Source: Bacillota bacterium (GTDB lineage Bacteria; Bacillota; Clostridia; Lachnospirales; Lachnospiraceae). From it: DNA of 64,000 nt. The translations under genes and the position numbers were made by a program. A model generated the notes under the pieces. The model searched no databases. It was not told where the DNA came from and saw only the letters and a program-made list of their open reading frames with translations. This document shows positions 7,596 through 16,142 of this stretch, in pieces. Each line of letters begins with the position of its first letter. The first letter of the stretch is position 1. The DNA is taken from assembly GCA_023402845.1 (NCBI GenBank), contig JAEYFP010000030.1:62001-126000 (forward strand). The letters are read 5' to 3'.

Positions 7596-9050
7596 ATGAC
7601 AAAGATCAGAACAAGATTTGCACCGAGTCCGACAGGGAGGATGCATGTCGGAAATTTAAGAACGGCGCTTTATGCCTATTTGATAGCAAAACATGAAGAC
7701 GGAGAGTTTCTTTTGCGCATCGAAGACACCGATCAGGAACGCTATGTGGAGGGTGCGGTAGAAATTATCTACAGGACTCTTGCAAGAACGGGACTCATTC
7801 ATGATGAGGGCCCCGATAAAGACGGTGGTGTCGGTCCGTATGTACAAAGCGAACGGCAGACTTCCGGCATTTATTTGAAATATGCGAAACAGCTTATTGA
7901 AGAAGGAAAGGCTTATTACTGTTTTTGTGACAGGGAGCGGTTGGAGAGCCTGACACAGATTGTTGCGGGAAAGGAAATCAGTGTTTATGACAAGCACTGT
8001 CTGCATCTTTCCAAGACGGAAATTGAGGAAAATCTTGCGGCAGGAAAGCCTTATGTCATTCGTCAGAACAATCCGCAGGAAGGAACAACGACGTTTCAGG
8101 ATGAGATCTACGGAGCAATAACAGTGGATAATGCCGAACTGGATGATATGATTTTAATCAAGTCCGACGGTTATCCGACCTATAATTTTGCGAATGTTGT
8201 GGATGATCATTTGATGGGAATCACACATGTTGTGAGGGGAAATGAATATCTGTCATCCTCTCCGAAATATAATCGGCTCTATGAGGCATTTGGATGGAAG
8301 GTTCCGGTGTATGTGCATTGTCCGCTGATTACTGATGAGGAGCACAAAAAGCTTTCCAAGAGAAGCGGACATTCCTCTTACGAGGATCTGCTCGAGCAGG
8401 GCTTTTTATCTGAGGCGGTCGTGAACTTTGTGGCGTTGCTCGGCTGGAGTCCGGATGACAATGAGGAAATTATGTCGCTTGAGGAGCTTGTTAAAAAATT
8501 TGATTATCATCATATGAATAAATCTCCTGCTGTTTTCGATTACACGAAATTAAAATGGATGAACGGCGAATATTTGAAGGCGATGGGTTTTGATGCATTT
8601 TTTGTTTTGGCAGAGCCGTATTTGAAACAGATTATCACGAAGTCCTATGATTTGAGAAAAATAGCGGCGCTTGTTAAGTCCAGGATCGAAATATTGCCTA
8701 ATATTAAGGAGCATATTGATTTTTTTGAAGAATTGCCGGACTATTCAATTGAACTGTACACACATAAAAAAATGAAGACGGATGCCGCTTCCTCGCTTAA
8801 GGTATTGACGGAACTGCTCCCGTTATTTGCGGCACAGGATGATTACAGCAACGATGCTCTTTATGGCCTTCTTACCGGTTATGTGGAAAGGAACGGATAT
8901 AAAAACGGTTATGTGATGTGGCCGGTGCGTACGGCTGTTTCGGGTAAGCAGATGACGCCGGGCGGAGCGACGGAAATCATGGAAATCCTCGGAAGAGATG
9001 AGTCTGTGAACAGAATCAAGGACGGCATCAGGAGGCTGGGCGGTTATTGA
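7596..9050 (+). CDS. gltX: Glutamyl-tRNA synthetase
   Basis: Charges tRNA-Glu, and often tRNA-Gln for later amidation in this group. The class I signature appears as FAPSPTGRMHVGNLRTALY at the N-terminus and the KMSKS loop as KKLSKRSGHSSYEDL near residue 250. The C-terminal anticodon-binding helical domain is present, and the length of 484 aa is standard. The hydrogenase gene ends 18 bases upstream. The stop codon overlaps the TTG start of the helicase gene (TTGA), indicating translational coupling. Confidence 0.97.
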   Translation: MTKIRTRFAPSPTGRMHVGNLRTALYAYLIAKHEDGEFLLRIEDTDQERYVEGAVEIIYRTLARTGLIHDEGPDKDGGVGPYVQSERQTSGIYLKYAKQLIEEGKAYYCFCDRERLESLTQIVAGKEISVYDKHCLHLSKTEIEENLAAGKPYVIRQNNPQEGTTTFQDEIYGAITVDNAELDDMILIKSDGYPTYNFANVVDDHLMGITHVVRGNEYLSSSPKYNRLYEAFGWKVPVYVHCPLITDEEHKKLSKRSGHSSYEDLLEQGFLSEAVVNFVALLGWSPDDNEEIMSLEELVKKFDYHHMNKSPAVFDYTKLKWMNGEYLKAMGFDAFFVLAEPYLKQIITKSYDLRKIAALVKSRIEILPNIKEHIDFFEELPDYSIELYTHKKMKTDAASSLKVLTELLPLFAAQDDYSNDALYGLLTGYVERNGYKNGYVMWPVRTAVSGKQMTPGGATEIMEILGRDESVNRIKDGIRRLGGY

Positions 9051-10933
9051 ACAATTCGGAGCAATTGAATGATGAACAGGCATTGGCCGTTCGGCATTTG
9101 GCTGGGCCGATGCTTGTTATTGCCGGGCCCGGTACCGGTAAGACAAAAGTGTTGACGGAACGTGTGCGCTTCCTTATAGAGGAACAGCATGTTCCGCCGG
9201 ATGAAATTTTAGTGATTACATTTTCCAAAAAAGCAGCGATCGAAATGCGGCAGCGCTTTTTGGGGCTGATCGGGGATACGAGTTATCCTGTCAATTTTGG
9301 AACCTTTCATGCAGTGTTTTTTCATATCCTAAAGCGCTATGGCAGCTATCAAGAAAATAATATTTTAACTCCCCAGCAAAAAAGAATTTATTTAGAAGAA
9401 GCAGGAAGATCTCTTCAAATAACGGAGGCAAGCAGCCCTACATGGCAGGAAGAGCAGATTTCCAAAATCAGCCGCTATAAAAATGCGGGTGAAAATTTGG
9501 AAGCATGCTGTTTTTTGCCGGACGCCGAACGGACAGAACAATTTTTACGGCTATATGAGAACTACCTGAGGCGCTGCAGCGAAGACGGTATGCTGGATTT
9601 CGATGACATGCATGCCGGATGTCTTAAGCTGCTCAAGGAAAATTCCGCAATATTGAAAACATGGAGGGCTACATACCGTTATCTGCTGGTGGATGAGTTT
9701 CAGGACAGCAATCCGATTCAATATGAAATTGTAAAACTGCTCGCCGGATCCTCCTGTAACCTATTTGCGGTCGGAGATGACGACCAGGCAATTTACGGAT
9801 TCAGGGGTACGTCGCCGCATATTATGAATCAGCTGATCGAGGATCTTCCGTCATGCCGGCGCGTAACACTTTTGCATAACTATCGATGCCATGGCGCAAT
9901 TATAAAGGCGGCTGATGCTCTGATTACAAACAATACATGCCGTATCGTAAAGAAGTGCCAGAGTCCGGGAATCTGCATAAAAGAAGAAGGATGCGTGGAA
10001 CTCAGGAAGTTTGCGGCGCCGGAGGCGGAGGCTGAATTTGCCGCGGAGGAAATCAAACGCCTTATTCAGATACAGTATGACCAAAACAGCAGGCAGCGAA
10101 TAGCAATTCTGTACAGGATCTCAAGCTGTGCTAATCTGCTCGAGGAGAAGCTGATTCTTGCTGGGATTTCCTATGAACGGCAGGAGAAACAGAAAAATTT
10201 TTATGAGGAGGAATGGGTTGTCGATGTGCTGACTTATTTAAGAATTGCAGCGGGAAACAAAGGCCGCCCTCATATTTACCGCATTCTGAACAGACCTGCA
10301 AGAGGGCTTTCCAGAGAGTGTGTCACAGGAACGGCAGCCGACATGAAAGAAATGCTGGACTATTATGAACACAGGCCGATACAGGCGGAAAGGATCAGAG
10401 TTTTTTTCAGAGATCTGGAGGTTGTTTCTCAAATGGCGCCGTTTGCCGCCGTTAATTATATTTTAAAAGGAATCGGCTATGACGTTTACTTGCGGCAAAC
10501 ACTTTTAGCGCGAGGGATAAAGAAAGATGCGGTCACGGAGCAGACGGAGGAACTGTTTTTAAGAAGCAGTAAATTTCAGACAATCGGAGCATGGCTTTCT
10601 TATATTGATGAGCTGCAGAGGGAGCGGGAAAGAAGAAAAAACAGGCGGGAAGTCGGTTCGGTAAAAGCAGATGTTGTACTGCAGACGATCCATGCGGCGA
10701 AAGGGCTGGAATACGATACCGTATTTGTGATTGGATTGCAGGAAGGTATTCTACCTCATAAAAAAGCGATGACAAAGCAGGAAATAGAAGAGGAGCGCAG
10801 ATTGCTGTATGTAGCGATGACAAGAGCAAAGAACAAACTGTATTTATGCGCGAGGGGCGAAGAACAGTATGGAAAAGGAATCTCCAGATTTGTCCGGGAG
10901 CTAGGCCTTTTAGTTGGGACTGCCGCAACGTAA
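9047..10933 (+). CDS. UvrD/PcrA/Rep-type superfamily 1 DNA helicase
   Basis: A 628-aa SF1A helicase with the full motif set: Q motif LNDEQALAV, Walker A AGPGTGKTKVLTERV, TFSKKAAIEMRQR, Walker B VDEFQDSNPIQYEI, motif III GDDDQAIYGFRG, motif IV LHNYRC, motif V TIHAAKGLEYDTVFVIGLQEG and motif VI EEERRLLYVAMTRAKNKLYL. It is about 100 residues shorter than PcrA and lacks the extended C-terminal tail that binds RNA polymerase in PcrA. Translation starts at TTG 9047, inside the gltX stop codon, with AGGAGG at 9030-9035. It probably acts in DNA repair or replication restart; whether it is the main PcrA or a paralogue cannot be told here. Confidence 0.93.
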   Translation: MNNSEQLNDEQALAVRHLAGPMLVIAGPGTGKTKVLTERVRFLIEEQHVPPDEILVITFSKKAAIEMRQRFLGLIGDTSYPVNFGTFHAVFFHILKRYGSYQENNILTPQQKRIYLEEAGRSLQITEASSPTWQEEQISKISRYKNAGENLEACCFLPDAERTEQFLRLYENYLRRCSEDGMLDFDDMHAGCLKLLKENSAILKTWRATYRYLLVDEFQDSNPIQYEIVKLLAGSSCNLFAVGDDDQAIYGFRGTSPHIMNQLIEDLPSCRRVTLLHNYRCHGAIIKAADALITNNTCRIVKKCQSPGICIKEEGCVELRKFAAPEAEAEFAAEEIKRLIQIQYDQNSRQRIAILYRISSCANLLEEKLILAGISYERQEKQKNFYEEEWVVDVLTYLRIAAGNKGRPHIYRILNRPARGLSRECVTGTAADMKEMLDYYEHRPIQAERIRVFFRDLEVVSQMAPFAAVNYILKGIGYDVYLRQTLLARGIKKDAVTEQTEELFLRSSKFQTIGAWLSYIDELQRERERRKNRREVGSVKADVVLQTIHAAKGLEYDTVFVIGLQEGILPHKKAMTKQEIEEERRLLYVAMTRAKNKLYLCARGEEQYGKGISRFVRELGLLVGTAAT

Positions 10934-11050
10934 CAAGGTCTTTTCGATCAAATATGGGCTGCTGCGGACAACTAAAAATCAGTTATTTTGCAACAGCCCC
11001 CTTGGGATCGTATAAAATGAGGAATATGGCAGGATTGCCATCCGTATATG

Positions 11051-11407
11051 CTATTCGGTAACCATTTCTTCATCAAATTCCTCATTGTCGAGGAACTCGT
11101 CAAAGGCATCCGCAACGGCTTCATATACCTCGTCGTCGGAAATATAATTTAAAACAGGTTCGGCATTGACATCATCTTCATCTTCTTCATATTGATAAAA
11201 CCAAACCTCTCCATCTGCGCTTTCACCGTTTTCATCAAGCGGAAGCAGTGCAATATAATCATTTTCTTTCACTGTCAATATTGTAATGATTGCACAATTC
11301 ACCTTTGAACCATCATCCAGTTCAAGTTCTACGGTCATATCCTCCTCCGCATGATCGTGCTCACAATTATCCCCGCAACCACAATTACAATGATGCTCGT
11401 GTTCCAT
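11051..11407 (-). CDS. DUF1292 family acidic protein with Cys/His-rich N-terminus
   Basis: A 118-aa, very acidic protein. The central part (about 24-85) matches the DUF1292/YrzB family: TVELELDDGSKVNCAIITIL, a beta strand ending IALLPLD and EVWFYQYEEDE. The first 22 residues are unusual, with four His and three Cys packed in HEHHCNCGCGDNCEHDHAEE, which looks like a metal-binding tag. The ribosome binding site AAAGGAG precedes the ATG on the minus strand. The gene is convergent with the helicase gene and divergent from the sirtuin gene. DUF1292 genes usually sit near the Holliday-junction resolvase gene yrrK; here that context is absent. The function is unknown. Confidence 0.85.
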   Translation of the reverse strand: MEHEHHCNCGCGDNCEHDHAEEDMTVELELDDGSKVNCAIITILTVKENDYIALLPLDENGESADGEVWFYQYEEDEDDVNAEPVLNYISDDEVYEAVADAFDEFLDNEEFDEEMVTE

Positions 11408-11542
11408 AATAACTCCTTTCCCTGCATATGCATATTTTGCTGTTTTTCCAATAGATTGGCTGATACGCTTGAAAACAGCAAGTACATTTATAATTTACCA
11501 TAAGTAATTCATAAAGTATAGGGTAATAATGAAAAAATTGGA

Positions 11543-11571
11543 TTGACAATTTTAAACATTATTTTTAAACT
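11543..11571 (+). promoter_or_regulatory. SigA-type promoter for the sirtuin gene
   Basis: TTGACA (11543-11548), a 17-base spacer and TAAACT (11566-11571), about 40 bases before the preferred start. The perfect -35 hexamer falls on the upstream in-frame TTG at 11543, which argues against translation starting there. Confidence 0.65.
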
Positions 11572-11611
11572 AGTGTTAGTAGCAAAAGAAGATAAGTGGG
11601 AGAACGGCACT

Positions 11612-12355
11612 ATGACAAAAGGAGAACAGATTAGTAAGCTGCGAAGAATGATAGAGACGAATGATCAAATCGTATGTTTGCTTGGTGTTGGAATGGGAAT
11701 TGAATGTGGTTTAAAAAATCGTTGGTGCAACGAAGAAACATACCGGGTGGAGGCAGAATACGGATATTCACCCGAAGAGATTTATTCGGCGATTTTTTAT
11801 GGTACAAAGACGGAGGAATTTTTTAAGTATTATAAAAAGGAATGCCTGAATTTAAATATTCTGCCAAGCGAAGCTCATTATGCACTGCTGAAGCTTGAAC
11901 AGGCAGGCAAGCTGAAAGTCTGCATCACACATAATATTAATTGCATGGCGGTAAAAGCGGGTCTTAAAAACGTGATTGAGCTGCATGGTTCTATTCATGA
12001 TAACGAATGTCCGAAATGCCATAAAAAATATTCTGCTGTTTTTATAAAGGACACTGTGGGTGTGCCGCTTTGTGAAAACTGTAAGCAGCCGATCAGACCA
12101 CAAGTAAAACTCAGAGGTGAGATGATCCGAAATGATAAGATGACACTGGCGGCCAATGCCTGTCAGGCGGCGAACATGGTGCTTGTGCTGGGAACAAATT
12201 TAAACCATCCGATGGTAAAATCCTTTTTGCATTATTATACGGGGAATAAAGTGGTACTCATTACTAAACACGAGCATTATACGGATAAACAGGCAGATTT
12301 GTGTATTTATGGCGAGGTGAGGGAAATTCTTCCGCAAGCTATGGAAAGCGAATAA
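11612..12355 (+). CDS. Divergent Sir2-family (sirtuin-like) protein
   Basis: A 247-aa Sir2-fold protein. The zinc-ribbon cysteines C133, C136, C154 and C157 and the catalytic-type His (ELHGS, H125) are present, as are the late strands VLVLGTNLNHPMV and LITKHEH. The NAD-binding signature is altered: the usual GAGxS...GIPDFR reads GVGMGIECGLKNRW (residues 25-38), so the small Ala and Ser and the PDFR segment with its conserved Arg are gone. TQNID reads THNIN. It is therefore either a subfamily with a different reaction or NAD mode, or a non-catalytic binding protein. ATG 11612 is chosen because the earlier in-frame start overlaps the promoter. It is a single gene ended by a good terminator. Confidence 0.85.
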   Translation: MTKGEQISKLRRMIETNDQIVCLLGVGMGIECGLKNRWCNEETYRVEAEYGYSPEEIYSAIFYGTKTEEFFKYYKKECLNLNILPSEAHYALLKLEQAGKLKVCITHNINCMAVKAGLKNVIELHGSIHDNECPKCHKKYSAVFIKDTVGVPLCENCKQPIRPQVKLRGEMIRNDKMTLAANACQAANMVLVLGTNLNHPMVKSFLHYYTGNKVVLITKHEHYTDKQADLCIYGEVREILPQAMESE

Positions 12356-12361
12356 AAATAT

Positions 12362-12413
12362 AAAAACTTCTGATTCTAATGAAAGGGAATACAAAGAGTC
12401 AGAAGTTTTTTAT
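12362..12413 (+). terminator. Rho-independent terminator after the sirtuin gene
   Basis: Inverted repeat AAAAACTTCTGATTCT (12362-12377) with AGAGTCAGAAGTTTTT (12395-12410), one mismatch, followed by TAT and running into T-rich sequence. It separates the sirtuin gene from the ABC exporter operon and makes an in-frame ATG at 12379 an unlikely start for the exporter. Confidence 0.75.
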
Positions 12414-12483
12414 TGACTTTGTCTTTTCCAAAGTGCACAATATAAAAAATATCCTATATGGAATTTTTACAAGGAGGAAGGAT

Positions 12484-14217
12484 ATGTTAAAACTGGTAAA
12501 AAGGAATATCCGGCAGTATACCGGTCCGATGCTGATTGCGATTGTGACACTGTTTTTACAGACAATGACCGATTTGTATCTGCCGACGCTTAATGCCGAC
12601 ATTACGAATAACGGAATGGCAAAGGGAGATATGGAATATATCATCAGGACAGGGAGTGTGATGCTGCTGATCGTGGGAATTGGGGTTGTCTGCATGATTG
12701 TGAGCAGCTATTTTTCTTCGGCGGCGGCGATGGGACTCGGTAAAAATATTCGCGAGGAGCTGTTCTGCCATGTGGAGACACTCTCCAAGGGCGATATCGA
12801 CGAGATTGGGACGGCATCTTTGATTACGCGGGCGACCAACGATGTTATGCAGGTGCAGAATGCCGCAATGATGATGCTTCGCATGATGCTGATGGCACCG
12901 ATTATGTGTATCGGCGGTATTATAATGGCAAGAAGGAAAAGCCCGGATTTATCGTGGGTGATTATCTGTGCATTGCCGTTTATCGCGGCATTGCTGATCT
13001 ATATGCTATACAGGGGGCTTCCGCTCTTTAAGAGTATTCAGAAAAAAATAGATCGTGTCAACCAGGTTGTCAGGGAATACTTAAGCGGTATCCGTGTAAT
13101 CCGTGCCTTTTGTAAGGATGATTATGAAAAAAAACGCTTTCAGGAGGCAAATACGGATTTGATGCAGGTTTCCTTAAAGGTATTCCGCATGATCTCATTT
13201 ATGATGCCGGCGATGATGCTGATCGTCAATGCGACGAACATTGCAATTGTATGGATCGGAGGAAAATATATGGTGGCAGGGAAGCTTCAGGTTGGTGACC
13301 TGACGGCGTTTATTACCTACGTGGCTTTGATTCTAATGTCCATCATGATGATGTCAATGCTGTTTATTATGCTGCCGAGAGCTTCCGCTTCCGCAGACCG
13401 GATTAACGAGGTCCTGAATAAAAAGCCTGCAGTCAGCGACAAAGAGAAGGTGCAGGTTCAGCATGGACACACGAGAGGAAGCCTTGTATTTGAGAATGTG
13501 ACGTTTTCCTATCCGGGGGCAGAAAGCCCTGTGCTTACAAATATTTCTTTTGAAACGCGGCCGGGCGAAGTAACGGCAATTATCGGCGGAACAGGCAGCG
13601 GAAAGTCGACACTGATTAATTTAATCCCGCGGTTTTACGATGTGACGTCGGGCAGCGTCAAAATAGATGGTGTCGATGTGAGAAGCCTTGGACAGGAAGA
13701 ATTGCGAAAGAAAATTGGACTTGTCCCGCAGAGGGCATTTCTGTTCAGTGGTACAATAGAAGAAAATGTGAAAATGGGAAGAGAGAATGCGACAGAGGAA
13801 GAGGTGCTTCGCGCACTTGAAATCGCGCAGGCAGCTGAATTTGTCAATGAAAAGGAAGAAAAAGAGCAGACAATAGTTACTCAGGGCGGCACAAACGTAT
13901 CAGGAGGGCAAAGACAGCGGCTCGCGATTGCGCGTGCGATCGTCAGAAGGCCGGAAATATATATTTTTGACGACAGCTTTTCGGCGCTTGATTATAAGAC
14001 GGATGCCGCGCTCAGAAAGGCGCTGTATAAGGTAATAGAAGACAGTACTGTGCTGATTATCGCGCACCGGGTCAGTACGATCATGAATGCGGACCGCATT
14101 CTTGTCCTGGATGACGGAGAGCTGGTTGGTATCGGCACCCATAAAGAGCTTTTGGAATCGTGTAAGGTTTATCAGGAAATCGTTTATTCCCAGCACAATG
14201 AAAGTGAGGCGGGTTAA
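12484..14217 (+). CDS. ABC exporter half, degenerate-site ATPase subunit
   Basis: A 577-aa fusion of a six-helix membrane domain (about 1-300) and an ATPase domain (about 340-577), the first half of a heterodimeric multidrug/lipid/peptide exporter of the BmrC/LmrC or TM287 type. The ATPase has Walker A GGTGSGKSTLINL, the Q-loop VPQRAFLFSGT, a good signature NVSGGQRQRLAIARA and Walker B YIFDDSFSALD. Asp replaces the catalytic Glu after Walker B, which marks the non-hydrolysing site of heterodimers. Start ATG 12484 follows AAGGAGGAAGG; an upstream in-frame ATG at 12379 falls inside the preceding terminator. The stop codon abuts the partner's ATG. The substrate is unknown, and no regulator sits beside it. 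Confidence 0.93.
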   Translation: MLKLVKRNIRQYTGPMLIAIVTLFLQTMTDLYLPTLNADITNNGMAKGDMEYIIRTGSVMLLIVGIGVVCMIVSSYFSSAAAMGLGKNIREELFCHVETLSKGDIDEIGTASLITRATNDVMQVQNAAMMMLRMMLMAPIMCIGGIIMARRKSPDLSWVIICALPFIAALLIYMLYRGLPLFKSIQKKIDRVNQVVREYLSGIRVIRAFCKDDYEKKRFQEANTDLMQVSLKVFRMISFMMPAMMLIVNATNIAIVWIGGKYMVAGKLQVGDLTAFITYVALILMSIMMMSMLFIMLPRASASADRINEVLNKKPAVSDKEKVQVQHGHTRGSLVFENVTFSYPGAESPVLTNISFETRPGEVTAIIGGTGSGKSTLINLIPRFYDVTSGSVKIDGVDVRSLGQEELRKKIGLVPQRAFLFSGTIEENVKMGRENATEEEVLRALEIAQAAEFVNEKEEKEQTIVTQGGTNVSGGQRQRLAIARAIVRRPEIYIFDDSFSALDYKTDAALRKALYKVIEDSTVLIIAHRVSTIMNADRILVLDDGELVGIGTHKELLESCKVYQEIVYSQHNESEAG

Positions 14218-16089
14218 ATGAGTCAGGGAAAATTACAGGAAAAAATGCCGGTTCGCAAAGAAAGAAGAATGGGTGGATCCGGAGGTCCGGGAGGACCGCC
14301 CGGGATGGTGCCGGGTGAGACGGCAAAGGATTTTAGAGGAAGCTTTAAACGGCTGATGAGCTATATCGGAGAACATAAAGGAGTGATTATTTTCGTTTTT
14401 CTGATGGCGATTATTTCTTCGCTGTTCGGTATCCTCACGCCAAAGGTACTTTCCGGCGCAATGAATATTTTATATGATGGTTTTGTCGGTGCGGCAGACG
14501 GACAGGGTATTCTGGTTGATTTTGCAAGAATCAGGAATATATTAATTGTTCTTGCAGTATTATATACCTTGAATGCGGTATTTAACTATTTTCAGCAGTA
14601 CCTGATGGCGGGAGTGGGCCAGAAGGTTATTTTCCGTATGAGAAGGGAAGTTGATGAAAAGCTGACAAGACTTCCAATTAAATATTTTGACAATCATGCG
14701 CGGGGTGATATTTTAAGCCGTATGAGCAATGATATTGACAACGTCGGAAATTCCTTGCAGCAGGCATCGGTTCAGATTATTTCGTCGATTATTACGATTG
14801 TAGGCGTATTCTTTATGATGCTGTGGATCAGCCCTGTCATGACACTGCTCGTTTTGCTGACACTACCCTTGATCATGCTTGTGACGATGCTTGTTGCAAA
14901 GCGTTCCCAAAAGTATTTTTCAAAACAGTGGGAGACACTCGGAAACCTGAATGGCCATATTGAGGAGATTTTTTCCGGGGCTGATGTCGTGAAGGCATAT
15001 GGATTTGAAAAAAAGGCGATTGAAAAGTTTAAAGAAGAAAATGTGCTGCTTTATGAGCAAAGCAGGAAAGCACAGTTTATTTCCGGCATTATCATGCCTC
15101 TGATGAATGCGATCGGCAATCTGTCTTATGTGCTGATCTGTATTGTCGGTGGCATGAAAGTAATTAACGGTTCGATTTCATTTGGCGATGTGACGGCGTT
15201 TATCCAGTACCAGAAGCAGTTTTCACAGCCGATCACGCAGACTGCCAATATGATGAACGTGTTCCAGTCGGCACTGGCATCGGCAGAACGGGTATTTGCC
15301 ATTCTGGATGAGGAAGAGGAACAGGAGACCTCTGATAATTATCAAAAACTGGAAAGTGTTAAGGGCGAGGTTTTATTCGAACATGTAAAGTTTGGCTATC
15401 AGGAGGATCAGGTGCTGATTAAGGATATGAATATTCATGTGAAGCCGGGACAGCTTGTAGCGATAGTCGGCCCAACCGGTGCCGGAAAGACGACGCTTGT
15501 CAATCTGCTGATGCGTTTTTATGAAATCAATTCAGGAAAAATTTCTATTGACGGGATCAATATCCGCGATATCAAAAGAAATGACCTGAGGGATATTTTT
15601 GGCATGGTGTTACAGGATACTTGGTTATTTTCCGGCACGATCTATGACAATATCGCCTACGGAAGTTTTAAGGTGCTGGAAAATGAGGTGATCGGTGCGG
15701 CAAGGGCTGCACATGTGCATCGATTTATAAAGACTTTATCACATGGATATGATACAATACTGAATGAAGAGGGTACGAATGTATCACAGGGGCAGAAACA
15801 ACTTTTGACAATTGCAAGAGCGATGATTTCGGATCCGTCGATTTTAATATTGGATGAGGCAACAAGCAGTGTTGATACGAGAACGGAGGTGTTGATCCAA
15901 AAGGCGATGGAAAGGCTTTTGGAAGGAAGAACGAGCTTCGTAATCGCACACCGGTTGTCTACGATTAAAGGTGCGGATTTGATACTCGTCATGAAGGATG
16001 GCGATATTATTGAACAGGGCACGCATGAAGAGCTGATGCGGCGGGATCAGTTTTATGCAGAGCTTTATAACAGCCAGTTTGCACATTGA
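14218..16089 (+). CDS. ABC exporter half, catalytic-site ATPase subunit
   Basis: The 623-aa partner of the preceding exporter half, starting at the base after its stop codon. It has an N-terminal cytoplasmic extension with a Gly/Pro-rich stretch (GGSGGPGGPPGMVPGE), six membrane helices (about 55-340) and an ATPase domain. Walker A is GPTGAGKTTLVNL and Walker B ILILDEATSSVD, with the catalytic Glu present. The signature is degenerate, NVSQGQKQLLTIARA. The two subunits complement each other: this Walker B pairs with the partner's intact signature to form the working site, and the partner's Asp variant pairs with VSQGQ to form the inert one. This is the expected pattern of a heterodimeric exporter. 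Confidence 0.93.
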   Translation: MSQGKLQEKMPVRKERRMGGSGGPGGPPGMVPGETAKDFRGSFKRLMSYIGEHKGVIIFVFLMAIISSLFGILTPKVLSGAMNILYDGFVGAADGQGILVDFARIRNILIVLAVLYTLNAVFNYFQQYLMAGVGQKVIFRMRREVDEKLTRLPIKYFDNHARGDILSRMSNDIDNVGNSLQQASVQIISSIITIVGVFFMMLWISPVMTLLVLLTLPLIMLVTMLVAKRSQKYFSKQWETLGNLNGHIEEIFSGADVVKAYGFEKKAIEKFKEENVLLYEQSRKAQFISGIIMPLMNAIGNLSYVLICIVGGMKVINGSISFGDVTAFIQYQKQFSQPITQTANMMNVFQSALASAERVFAILDEEEEQETSDNYQKLESVKGEVLFEHVKFGYQEDQVLIKDMNIHVKPGQLVAIVGPTGAGKTTLVNLLMRFYEINSGKISIDGINIRDIKRNDLRDIFGMVLQDTWLFSGTIYDNIAYGSFKVLENEVIGAARAAHVHRFIKTLSHGYDTILNEEGTNVSQGQKQLLTIARAMISDPSILILDEATSSVDTRTEVLIQKAMERLLEGRTSFVIAHRLSTIKGADLILVMKDGDIIEQGTHEELMRRDQFYAELYNSQFAH

Positions 16090-16142
16090 GCGGTATGCGC
16101 AGGCATTGATTTTGTTAATAGTCTGTCCGGACAGGGAGCAGA

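Noticed and set aside
10934..11050. Small gene or structured RNA between the helicase and DUF1292 genes
   Set aside because: 117 bases with a GGGCTG...CAGCCC pairing and a short ATGGCA...TGCCAT hairpin, but no ribosome binding site or clear T tail; nothing supportable.
12413..12441. Promoter TTGACT with CACAAT for the ABC exporter
   Set aside because: The -35 is good, but the -10 matches poorly at 17 bases and the better TATAAA is 22 bases away; not convincing.
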